This document shows, piece by piece, positions 56,838 to 64,000 of a DNA stretch of 64,000 bases (positions are counted from its first letter, which is position 1; each line of letters starts with the position of its first letter). Source of the stretch: JBEEFP01 sp041166085 (GTDB lineage: Bacteria > Actinomycetota > Acidimicrobiia > Acidimicrobiales > JAFATL01); NCBI GenBank assembly GCA_041166085.1, contig JBEEFP010000050.1:62001-126000 (forward strand), read 5' to 3'. A program made the position numbers and the translations under genes. The notes beneath the pieces are model-generated. The model did no database searches. It saw only the letters and a program-made list of their open reading frames with translations, and was not told where the DNA came from.

Positions 56838-57647
56838 CTACTCCCGTTCTCCGTTCGAGAGATCACCTGTCGCCCCGTCTGGGTTCGACCCAACCTGCGG
56901 AGCAGGCAGGAGCAGGACGGGCACCGCAGACCGTCCGAGCACATCGAGGACGACCGCGGCGTGCCCCGGAGACGCAATCTGCGACCAGCTCAGCACGATC
57001 AGATCGGCGGCGGCCTCGCTGCACGCCTCGAGAATCCGACCGCTGACCGCCCCGGTTCGCAGGTCGACGCGCTCGGCGTCGGGGCAGAAGCGGGCGATGA
57101 ACTCGTCACCCCACATCTCGAGGTCCCGACCCGGGTGATCGAGAACCGCGGGGACGGTTGCCGCGGTGAACACATGAAGGGCGACGAGCTCGACGGCCTC
57201 CAGATCCAGGGGGCCCAGGCCTTCGGCCACGACCCGGGCGGACTGCTCGTCGCCTTCGAGTGGGACGAGCAGACGGTGGAACGCCCGTGGCGAGACACCG
57301 ACGGCGTCTGGGGGCACGACGACCACGGGCGTGCCGGTCTGCTCGAGGATGCGCAGCGCCGTCTGACCGACGGGCCTGCGCCCGCCGGGTGTCCGCCGGG
57401 CGCCGAGCACGCCCGCGACGACGTTCGGTTCGGCCAGGGCACGCAGGAGCACCGCATCGACCGGACCCTCGACCTCCCGTAGCTGGACGTCACTTCGCGC
57501 CGTGACGAGGTCGAGGATCTGCCCGGAGTCGTCCTGCACGTGTATCGCTTCGACGGCGGTGCCTAGCATCGCACCGAGGGCGAGTGCAGCCTCCAACACC
57601 GGCCGGGCGGCAGGGCTGCCGTCCACGGCGGCGAGCACGGTTCTCAC
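56838..57647 (-). CDS. universal stress protein, two UspA domains
   Basis: 269 residues from GTG 57647, overlapping the stop of the HAD-GH65 gene (GTGA). Two tandem UspA-like alpha/beta domains: TVLAAVDGSPAARPVLEAAL and, after residue about 125, RLLVPLEGDEQSARVVAEGL, each followed by a hydrophobic strand. The GxxG-x9-G(S/T) ATP signature is only partly kept (GARRTPGGRRPVG), so ATP binding is uncertain. USP genes beside phosphoketolase and a P-type ATPase recall low-oxygen/dormancy loci such as the DosR regulon of mycobacteria. Confidence 0.88.
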   Translation of the reverse strand: MRTVLAAVDGSPAARPVLEAALALGAMLGTAVEAIHVQDDSGQILDLVTARSDVQLREVEGPVDAVLLRALAEPNVVAGVLGARRTPGGRRPVGQTALRILEQTGTPVVVVPPDAVGVSPRAFHRLLVPLEGDEQSARVVAEGLGPLDLEAVELVALHVFTAATVPAVLDHPGRDLEMWGDEFIARFCPDAERVDLRTGAVSGRILEACSEAAADLIVLSWSQIASPGHAAVVLDVLGRSAVPVLLLPAPQVGSNPDGATGDLSNGERE

Positions 57648-60628
57648 AGGGCCACCTCGAGCCCGGGCGGCTCGGCCGTCCGCACCTCACCGCCGGCGAT
57701 GCGCACCGACACGGCCTCGTCGCAGTCGACGCGGACCGAGCGATGGTCGGCCCGAACCCGGATCCGTCGGCCACGGAACCGAAGGCGCAGTCCCAACGCC
57801 TGCCACGCCACCGGTAGACACGGATCGATATTGAGGGTCTCGCCGCTGGGGCGCAGTCCGAGGAAGCCGTATGCGAGGGCCTGCCACAACCCGCCCATCG
57901 TGGCCAGGTGGACTCCGCCGGCGGTCGTGCCCGTGACGTCGTCCAGGTCGAGGCGGGCGGCCATGCGGAACAGCTCCAGCGCACGCTCAGGTTGGCCGGC
58001 CCGTGCGAACAGCGCCGCGTAGATCGCGGGCGAGAGCGAGCTGCCGAACGAGGTGCGCGGCTCGTAGAAGGCGAGATTGGCGGCCAGCGACTCGGGAACG
58101 ACCTCCTCGGGAACGAGGTGGTGCAGCATGAGGACGTCCGGTTGCTTGAGGAGCTGGGACCCGGCCACCCGTTCGACGCCGAGCAGCATGTCGGCGGCGA
58201 AGGGCCTGGGCGCGATGTGCTCTGCGATGAGCGGCTCGAGGTTCCAGTAGCCGGCGAACTGCTCGTAGAGCCCTCTCGCCGGGTCCCAACCGTCGACGAG
58301 CCCGTCCGCCAGCTCCCGCCACACTCGTGCCTCATCGAGCTCGGCACCGTTGTGTTTTCCACCGGTCTGCTCGACGAGCCGGGCGGCGCGGCGCAGGTTC
58401 AAGCGAACCATGACGTTGGTGTACGCGTTGTCGTCGACCAACTCGTGATACTCGTCAGGCCCCATCAACCCGCACAGGTGCCCATGTCCTTGTGCGTCGC
58501 ACCGGATCCGGGCCGCCCAGTACCGCGCCGTCTCGACCAGCAGATCGCGGGCCGGCCCGGCGATGAGCTCGCAGTCGCCACTCCAGGCCGCGTATTCCGT
58601 CGCAGCCCAGGCCACGTCGGCCACGATGTGTTCCTCCCGCTCACCCGTGAGGACGGGGAGCGTCTCGCCGTGGAGGCCGGTCACCTCATGCGGCGTCACG
58701 TCAGTCCCGTCGCCGGCGGCCTCCCATGGAAACCTGCCCCCTGGCATGCCGAGCTCGGCGGCCGCGGCGCGGGCGGCGGGCAGTCCACGGATTCGGAAGG
58801 CGATCATGGCCCGGGCCGCCGCGGGTCGGATGGCGGCCAGCGCGGGGAGGACGAACACGTCGGCGTCCCAGAACACGTGGCCGCCGTAGCCGTCACCCGT
58901 GAGCCCTCGGGCGCCGACCGCCGCCTCCCCCTCGTCGGGAGCGACGTTCAGCAGATGGAACACCGCGAATCGCGCCGCGAGCTCATCAGCCGCGTTGCCC
59001 TCGATGGTCACCTCGGCGTCGGACCACCGTTGCGCCCACGCCTCGCGGTGCTCGGCCAGGAGCCGATCGAACCCGATGTGCTCGAGGTCGTCGAGGCCTC
59101 GGAGGGCGTCGTCCCATGCAGGTGGCTGCGCTGGATCGGCGCTCCACGCAGCAAGACGCTCGATCGTCCGCCGGTCTCCGCTCGCGCCGTGACGGTCTCG
59201 GGCCGCGACCACGATGCCACCGCCTCCGGGGGTCACAGCACGCGCCAGGGCAACATCGCCCCGGTCGTGGCGCTCGATGGTCCGCGGATCCGCTCGGCCG
59301 AACGGCGCAGACACCTCCAGTGCGGCCGGTGGCGCCTCAGCTCGAAGGGCGAGCGCGTGGGGTCGGGCGGCCGAGACGAATCGCACCGACCGAAACATCG
59401 AGTCGTCGTCGGCACGGGCAAGGACGCCGGTACGCAGGTCGAGCATGCGACCGCCGCGCCCCGCGCCCTTGACCGTGAGCGTGCTCCACAGCGGGCCTGG
59501 AAGCAGCCGCGGGATCGCCTCGTTGGTGTACACGCCGTTGACTGCGAACAGGGGCATCGCACCCATCGCGTCCTCCTCCCGCGAGGCACGGGTTCCGGCC
59601 CACCCGTTCCCCACCGCGCCCAGCGCCTCCGCAACCCGCTCACCAGCCGCGTCGTCGGGAAGCGGCAGGATCCAGGCAGGGTCGTCATCGATTCCGGGAA
59701 CGCGACGGTCGCGACGACGGGCGAGCTGATCATCGAGGATGTCCAGGAAGCGGGCCGGCCCACCGCCGGCATGCTCCACCCCGTCGGGGACGCCACCGGG
59801 TTCAGCGCCCACGGACACCACGGCGGCGCGAGCGAGGTCCGGTACCACCATGAACGAGTCGCTGCCGGGGACGCCTCCGACCGGCGCGAACTCGTCACCC
59901 GCGATCAGCACGAGCCGTCCGGTGATCCCGCGCCCTGTCAGCCAGTGTGCCGCCCACTCGCCGGAGTCCGTCTTGTCAGTGAGGCCGATCTCCACATGCT
60001 TCACGTCGCTGGTGACGCGCGGATCGGGGACACCACTCGTCTTGGCCGCGTCGATCGCGATGGCCACGACCTCGGCCAGGTCGGCGATGCCCACCGTCGC
60101 GAGCCTGCCGTTCACCGCCTCGAGCAACTCGGCTATCCGGGCCTTCGGGGGATCGGCCCACTCGGGCTCCGGGATGATGTCGATCTTGCGCCGGTTCAGA
60201 CGCTCCGAGACGATCGAGGCGCGAAGTCCGCGGGCGCCGAGCCGTTCGACGGTCGCGGCAGCGGCGCGGTCGAGCGCGGCGTTCTCGTCGTCGGTGGCCT
60301 CTCGCCGCCACACGAGCGGGACGCCCTCGCTGGTGGCCTCGAAGACCTCCGATCCGCGGTTCAGGCACAGGTGGAGGCGACCGGGCCCGACGGGCCGGGC
60401 GCCCAGCTGGCCATCGACATTGCCCAAGTGCGTGCCGCTCACGACCACGACCTCCACGCCGGCCGCGCAGAGTGACTCCACGAGCGAGCGGGCGCGCGAC
60501 GCATCCGCGCGTCTGTCCGGAACGGCGGTGCCGTCCCAATCGAAGACAACGGCTTCGAACGTCCTAGCGAGCACATCGATCCCAGATAGGCGAACGTCGT
60601 GACGACGCGCTGCCAGGGTCTGGAGCAT
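57644..60628 (-). CDS. HAD phosphatase - GH65 disaccharide phosphorylase fusion
   Basis: 994 residues from ATG 60628, inside repeat copy 2. Residues 1-250 form a HAD domain with the nucleophile motif FDWDGTAVPDRR (Asp30, Asp32) and VVVVSGTHLGN; it resembles trehalose-6-phosphate-phosphatase-like or beta-phosphoglucomutase-like phosphatases. The rest is GH65: catalytic acid Glu near 726 in GLMGPDEYHELVDDNAYTN, phosphate site in LKQPDVLML and SSLSPAIYAALFARAG. GH65 enzymes phosphorolyse maltose, trehalose or kojibiose to glucose-1-P. The fusion could interconvert a phosphorylated disaccharide or glucose phosphate. Confidence 0.88.
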   Translation of the reverse strand: MLQTLAARRHDVRLSGIDVLARTFEAVVFDWDGTAVPDRRADASRARSLVESLCAAGVEVVVVSGTHLGNVDGQLGARPVGPGRLHLCLNRGSEVFEATSEGVPLVWRREATDDENAALDRAAAATVERLGARGLRASIVSERLNRRKIDIIPEPEWADPPKARIAELLEAVNGRLATVGIADLAEVVAIAIDAAKTSGVPDPRVTSDVKHVEIGLTDKTDSGEWAAHWLTGRGITGRLVLIAGDEFAPVGGVPGSDSFMVVPDLARAAVVSVGAEPGGVPDGVEHAGGGPARFLDILDDQLARRRDRRVPGIDDDPAWILPLPDDAAGERVAEALGAVGNGWAGTRASREEDAMGAMPLFAVNGVYTNEAIPRLLPGPLWSTLTVKGAGRGGRMLDLRTGVLARADDDSMFRSVRFVSAARPHALALRAEAPPAALEVSAPFGRADPRTIERHDRGDVALARAVTPGGGGIVVAARDRHGASGDRRTIERLAAWSADPAQPPAWDDALRGLDDLEHIGFDRLLAEHREAWAQRWSDAEVTIEGNAADELAARFAVFHLLNVAPDEGEAAVGARGLTGDGYGGHVFWDADVFVLPALAAIRPAAARAMIAFRIRGLPAARAAAAELGMPGGRFPWEAAGDGTDVTPHEVTGLHGETLPVLTGEREEHIVADVAWAATEYAAWSGDCELIAGPARDLLVETARYWAARIRCDAQGHGHLCGLMGPDEYHELVDDNAYTNVMVRLNLRRAARLVEQTGGKHNGAELDEARVWRELADGLVDGWDPARGLYEQFAGYWNLEPLIAEHIAPRPFAADMLLGVERVAGSQLLKQPDVLMLHHLVPEEVVPESLAANLAFYEPRTSFGSSLSPAIYAALFARAGQPERALELFRMAARLDLDDVTGTTAGGVHLATMGGLWQALAYGFLGLRPSGETLNIDPCLPVAWQALGLRLRFRGRRIRVRADHRSVRVDCDEAVSVRIAGGEVRTAEPPGLEVAL

Positions 60629-60668
60629 CGCTCCCGGAGCCGGCTGCGGCCGGCCCGGCACGTTCGGG
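60604..60668. repeat. 66-bp imperfect direct repeat, copy 2
   Basis: 65 bp, beginning gacgcgctgcc and ending cacgttcggg, matching 56750-56815. It spans the start of the HAD-GH65 gene (ATG at 60626-60628 in the loop of ggagc-gat-gctcc on the minus strand) and the region 5' of it. It is a shared 5' control element or the relic of a duplicated gene start. Confidence 0.7.
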
Positions 60669-60787
60669 CTCCCTCGTGCCTCTGGTGACGGTACACCGCA
60701 CCCGGTCGCGGAAGTACCGTGGAGCGACCAGACGGTGTTGCTCCGGACCCCGGTGACCCACGTCCCATCGGGAATGCGAGGATCCGG

Positions 60788-63385
60788 GTGTCGACTGCGA
60801 CGGCAAGCCAACCAGGTCTCACGTCGGCCGAGGCCGCCACTCGGCGAGCCGCGGACGGACCGAACCGCCTCCCCGCGCCACCGCGGGTGCCGACGTGGCA
60901 CAAGCTCATCGCTCAGCTCGGGAACTTCTTCGCCCTCATGCTGTGGGTCGCCGGCGTGTTGGCGCTGGTGGCCGGCATGCCGCAACTCGGCGGTGCCATC
61001 TTCCTTGTCATCGTGGTGAACGGCGTGTTCGCGTTCGTGCAGGAGCAGCGAGCCGATCGGGCCGCCGAACAGCTCCAGGACCTCCTCCCCGCGGGCGTCG
61101 TGGTCCGACGCGACGGTCAACCCCTCACGATCGACGCGGCCGACATTGTCGTCGGCGATCTCGTGGTGCTGTCACCCGGGGATCGGGTCCCCGCGGATCT
61201 CACCCTCGTCACCGCGGACGATGTCTCTGTCGATGCATCCACGCTGACCGGCGAGAGCGTGCCCGTCCCGTTGGGTGCCGATGACCAAGCCTTCGCCGGC
61301 ACGTACCTGGTTTCGGGTGCTGCGGACGGGTTGGTGGTGGCAACGGGCTCCGCGACGCAGCTGGCGGGCATCGCGCAGCTCACCTCGACCGCTCAACCGC
61401 CCAAGACACCGCTCGCCCACGAGCTCGACAGGATCGTCCGCACGACCGCGTTGATCGCAGTCGGAGTGGGCGCAGGCTTCTTTGCGCTGTCCCTCCTGGT
61501 GGGGAGCCCGGCGCGCAACGGGTTCCTTTTCGCGGTCGGTGTCACGGTGGCGCTCGTCCCTGAGGGACTCCTCCCGACCGTCACGCTGGCATTGGCGATG
61601 GGCGCGCAACGAATGTCCACCCGCAACGCGCTCGTCCGCCGTCTCGAAGCCGTGGAGACTCTTGGCTCCACCACCTTCATCTGCACCGACAAGACGGGAA
61701 CACTTACTCGCAACCAGATGAGCGTCACGACCGTCTGGACGCCGGAAGGCGCCGTGCAGATGGCCGGTCAAGGCTACGAACCGGAGGGGAGCGCCGATGG
61801 CTCGGCCGCGGCCATCGTCGCCGCGACGGCCCTTGCCGTCAGCGCCCTCACCGCCAGTCAGGGCCGGATCGCCCTCGTGGCCGAGCAGTGGGTTGCGGTC
61901 GGTGACCCGATGGAGGCGGCCATCGACGCCCTGGCCCGGCGGATCACTGGTTCAGGCACCACACCTGTGGCGCCGGAGCCGGTCCTTCGTCGGTTCGCGT
62001 TCGATCCTCGGCGCCGGCGGGAGTCGGTGCTCACCGTCGACGGCCTCCTCGTGAAGGGAGCGCCAGATGCCGTGCTTCCCCGTTGCATCGGCCACCAAGC
62101 CGACGCGGAGCGGGTCCTGACCAGCCTGGCCGACCAGGGTCTTCGGGTACTGGCAGTCGCCCGCCGCGACACCGGCGCCATCACCGATGACACCGGGGCG
62201 GATGCCGCGGAGGCGGACCTCGAGCTGCTGGGACTGATCGGTCTCCACGACCCGCCCCGCGCCGGGGTAGCCGACTCGATCCGCGACGCACGCGTCGCCG
62301 GCATCAAGCTGGCCATGCTCACGGGCGACCATCCGGCCACCGCGGCGGCGATCGCCCAACAGGTCGGGTTCTTCGCAGGCGAGCACCGAGTGCTCGAGGG
62401 CACCGACCTCCCGGCGGACCCAACCGAGCTCGGCGCGCTGCTCGACCACGACGGCGTGGTCATCAGCCGCGTCTCCCCCGCCGACAAGCTCCGCATCGCC
62501 CAGGCGCTCCAGGCTCGTGGTCATGTCGTCGCGATGACCGGCGACGGCGTCAACGACGGCCCGGCCCTCCAAGCGGCCGACATCGGCGTCGCGATGGGCG
62601 GCAGCGGGACCGATGTGGCTCGCGCCGCTGCCGATCTGGTGTTGCTCGACGACGACTTCTCGACGATCGTCGCCGCGGTCGAACAGGGTCGCGCCACGTT
62701 CACCAACATCCACCGGTTCCTGACGTACCACCTCACCGACAACGTCGCCGAGCTGACGCCCTTCGTCATCTGGGCGTTGTCAGGCGGTCGATTCCCCCTG
62801 GCCATCGGCGTGCTGCAGATCCTCTGCCTCGACATCGGCACTGACCTCCTCCCGGCCCTTGCGCTGGGTGGAGAGCCCCCCGGCGCCGGTGTGCTGCAGC
62901 AGCCACCCGAGCAGCGCCACCTCATCGACCGCCCGCTCCTCGTGCGCGTCTTCGGCGTCCTCGGGCCGGTTGAAGCCCTCGCCGAGATGACGGCATTCGT
63001 GGTCGCGCTTTTCGCCGCCGGGTGGCGACCGGGTCGGGACTTCCCAACGGGCCACGCGCTCATGGCCGCCTCGGGCGCCGCGTTCGCCGCGGTCGTGCTC
63101 GGGCAGGCCGCGAATGCGTTCGCGTGCCGGAGCGCGACCCGCTCGCCCTGGCATCTCGGTTGGAGGTCGAACCGGCTCCTGCTGTGGGCCGTCGCAGTCG
63201 AGCTCACGGCGCTGGCGATCTTCCTTGTCGTTCCACCCGTGGCGAACCTGCTCGACCAGGCCGTTCCGCCGATCGCCGGCCTGGCAGCTGCCGCATTGGC
63301 GGCACCACTCGTGCTTGCCGCGGACCATCTTCACAAGGCGCTGCGCGCACACAAGCGAGGCCGGAATGCGAGCATCGACTCCTGA
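60788..63385 (+). CDS. P-type cation-transporting ATPase (P2-type)
   Basis: 865 residues from GTG 60788 (GAGG six bases upstream); GTG 60719 is the alternative. Actuator TGES (LTGESVPVP), M4 motif ALVPEGLLPTV, phosphorylation site CTDKTGTLT (Asp301), KGAPDAVL, hinge MTGDGVNDGPAL, and M6 LCLDIGTDLLPALALGGE. About ten transmembrane helices. The PEGLL and DIGTDLLPA elements place it with P2-type Ca2+/Mn2+/Na+ pumps near mycobacterial CtpF, a DosR-regulated gene; substrate not determined. Divergent from the HAD-GH65 gene. Confidence 0.92.
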   Translation: MSTATASQPGLTSAEAATRRAADGPNRLPAPPRVPTWHKLIAQLGNFFALMLWVAGVLALVAGMPQLGGAIFLVIVVNGVFAFVQEQRADRAAEQLQDLLPAGVVVRRDGQPLTIDAADIVVGDLVVLSPGDRVPADLTLVTADDVSVDASTLTGESVPVPLGADDQAFAGTYLVSGAADGLVVATGSATQLAGIAQLTSTAQPPKTPLAHELDRIVRTTALIAVGVGAGFFALSLLVGSPARNGFLFAVGVTVALVPEGLLPTVTLALAMGAQRMSTRNALVRRLEAVETLGSTTFICTDKTGTLTRNQMSVTTVWTPEGAVQMAGQGYEPEGSADGSAAAIVAATALAVSALTASQGRIALVAEQWVAVGDPMEAAIDALARRITGSGTTPVAPEPVLRRFAFDPRRRRESVLTVDGLLVKGAPDAVLPRCIGHQADAERVLTSLADQGLRVLAVARRDTGAITDDTGADAAEADLELLGLIGLHDPPRAGVADSIRDARVAGIKLAMLTGDHPATAAAIAQQVGFFAGEHRVLEGTDLPADPTELGALLDHDGVVISRVSPADKLRIAQALQARGHVVAMTGDGVNDGPALQAADIGVAMGGSGTDVARAAADLVLLDDDFSTIVAAVEQGRATFTNIHRFLTYHLTDNVAELTPFVIWALSGGRFPLAIGVLQILCLDIGTDLLPALALGGEPPGAGVLQQPPEQRHLIDRPLLVRVFGVLGPVEALAEMTAFVVALFAAGWRPGRDFPTGHALMAASGAAFAAVVLGQAANAFACRSATRSPWHLGWRSNRLLLWAVAVELTALAIFLVVPPVANLLDQAVPPIAGLAAAALAAPLVLAADHLHKALRAHKRGRNASIDS

Positions 63386-63406
63386 GCCCCGGCGTGCCAG
63401 GACGGA

Positions 63407-63874
63407 TCAGAGGTGCGCGTCGGGCGGAAGCAGCCACTCCAACTGGGTCTTCCGCAGCCTGCGACCGCTGATCGATCGGGGCTTGATGGCGAGCCATGCG
63501 GTCGCGTGGCCGCGAGGCCAGGGCTTCGGATCGAATCGCTTCCTCATCAGCTCGACCTCGTTGTGGTCCAGGTGATGCAGCACCCCCGCGACCAGCACCG
63601 ACCAGCCGAGATGGTGTTCGTCGTCGATGCCGTCGATCTCGAAAGCCACCCGTTCGGGAGCGCGGTCGATGGCATTGTCAGCCCGGGTCCGCAACAGGAT
63701 CCAGAGTCCCAACTCGTCACTCACCAAGCGGTAGTTAACGAGCAAGATGACCGGAACGCCGTCGACGACAAATGCGATTCGTCCCACTGTGGCGCGGCCA
63801 AGCATCGACCGACACTCCTCGTCGGACAGCGCCTCGAGTTCGACGTCCGGCAAGACCATCGGGGTTGTGCTCAT
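63407..63874 (-). CDS. pyridoxamine-5'-phosphate-oxidase-fold (PPOX) protein
   Basis: 155 residues from ATG 63874, overlapping the upstream stop (ATGA). LSDEECRSMLGRATVGRIAFVVDGVPVILLVNYRL-type opening and FEIDGIDDEHHLGWSVLVAGVLHHLD are the split-barrel flavin/F420-binding fold (key segments GRIAFVVDGVPVILLVNY, HHLGWSVLVAG). Actinobacterial members bind FMN, F420 or heme; which one is used is not decidable here. It is convergent with the ATPase gene. Confidence 0.87.
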   Translation of the reverse strand: MSTTPMVLPDVELEALSDEECRSMLGRATVGRIAFVVDGVPVILLVNYRLVSDELGLWILLRTRADNAIDRAPERVAFEIDGIDDEHHLGWSVLVAGVLHHLDHNEVELMRKRFDPKPWPRGHATAWLAIKPRSISGRRLRKTQLEWLLPPDAHL

Positions 63875-64000
63875 CGGGCCACCACCACCCTGCGCGCGCC
63901 CGTGCCGGCTGCTCGAGGCCGCGCGGTTGCGGCCAGGCGCGCTCCCCACTCCTCAGCGCGCTCGCGCTCTCCAGGGAGCAGATCGTTCTGCTTCGTGACA
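63871..64000 (-). CDS. C-terminal end of an unidentified protein (5' part outside window)
   Basis: The open minus-strand frame enters from the right edge and ends at TGA 63871-63873, overlapping the PPOX ATG. About 42 residues are visible (VTKQNDLLPGERERAEEWG, then ARLAATARPRAAGTGARRVVAR), a charged Arg/Ala-rich tail without known motifs. The exact ATGA overlap is the evidence for a real gene end. Confidence 0.5.
   Translation of the reverse strand, partial: VTKQNDLLPGERERAEEWGARLAATARPRAAGTGARRVVVAR

Noticed and set aside
57908..60475. Very long open frame on the plus strand antisense to the HAD-GH65 gene
   Set aside because: Low-complexity, Arg/Pro-rich protein without domains; it mirrors the GC-biased codon positions of the real gene on the other strand.

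Overview
The window is GC-rich, densely packed bacterial DNA (GTG and TTG starts are common, and many neighbouring genes share ATGA, GTGA or TTGA start/stop overlaps). An actinobacterium-type PHO box, a SenX3/RegX3-like two-component pair, a UBP zinc-finger gene coupled to a thioredoxin-reductase-like flavoprotein, and a LAXTG sortase signal point to Actinobacteria. Class Acidimicrobiia is a plausible guess but is not proven here. There is no sign of prophage, insertion sequence, CRISPR or RNA genes; the sequence looks chromosomal.

Layout. (1) 1-11.2 kb: a surface-glycan region with three sulfotransferases, two glycosyltransferases, a DegT-type sugar aminotransferase, a PglD-like acyltransferase, a CysQ-type PAP phosphatase (which would recycle the sulfotransferase by-product), a membrane protein and an FG-GAP lipoprotein. 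A PglC-like initiating sugar transferase and a polysaccharide deacetylase lie later, at 26.4-27.9 kb. (2) 11.6-14.9 kb: an arsenic operon (arsR, aquaporin, ArsC fused to DUF2630, GNAT) with a divergent arsI. (3) 14.9-25.6 kb: phosphate regulon: a Pit transporter with a DUF47 partner and two tiny membrane proteins, Ppx/GppA phosphatase, PHO box, pstSCAB, phoU and a SenX3/RegX3-like pair. (4) 25.6-34.2 kb: a HemK-like methyltransferase, the PglC-like gene, two c-di-GMP proteins overall (28.5 and 40.3 kb), a small secreted peptide, a membrane-anchored sigma-like protein, and the CNB/FAD reductase with zinc-finger partner. (5) 34.2-40.2 kb: catabolic genes (two SDRs, a DapB-like dehydrogenase, a large arylsulfatase) with a KstR-like palindromic operator. 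(6) 43.0-47.1 kb: a complete spermidine/putrescine-type ABC importer. (7) 47.1-52.6 kb: two ECF sigma systems, one with a matching promoter pair of ECF41 type, the other coupled to a membrane-anchored beta-propeller protein. (8) 52.6-64 kb: a phosphoketolase/acetate kinase fermentation unit with a universal stress protein, a HAD-GH65 phosphorylase fusion, a P-type cation ATPase and a PPOX-fold protein, resembling a low-oxygen/energy-stress locus.

The most interesting non-coding features are: a set of long, near-perfect intergenic palindromes (two with a single-base centre and a shared TCTCGAGG-N-AATG core); two GGTCACA-N16-CGTC promoters upstream of a sigma gene and its probable target; a 66-bp repeat at the 5' ends of two units in the fermentation/stress region; and direct repeats in the ars control region. 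Coding oddities include the ArsC-DUF2630 fusion, a HemK-like gene with no visible start codon, a membrane-tethered sigma-like protein, and several small ORFs (38, 55 and 61 residues) linked to larger genes by start/stop overlaps.
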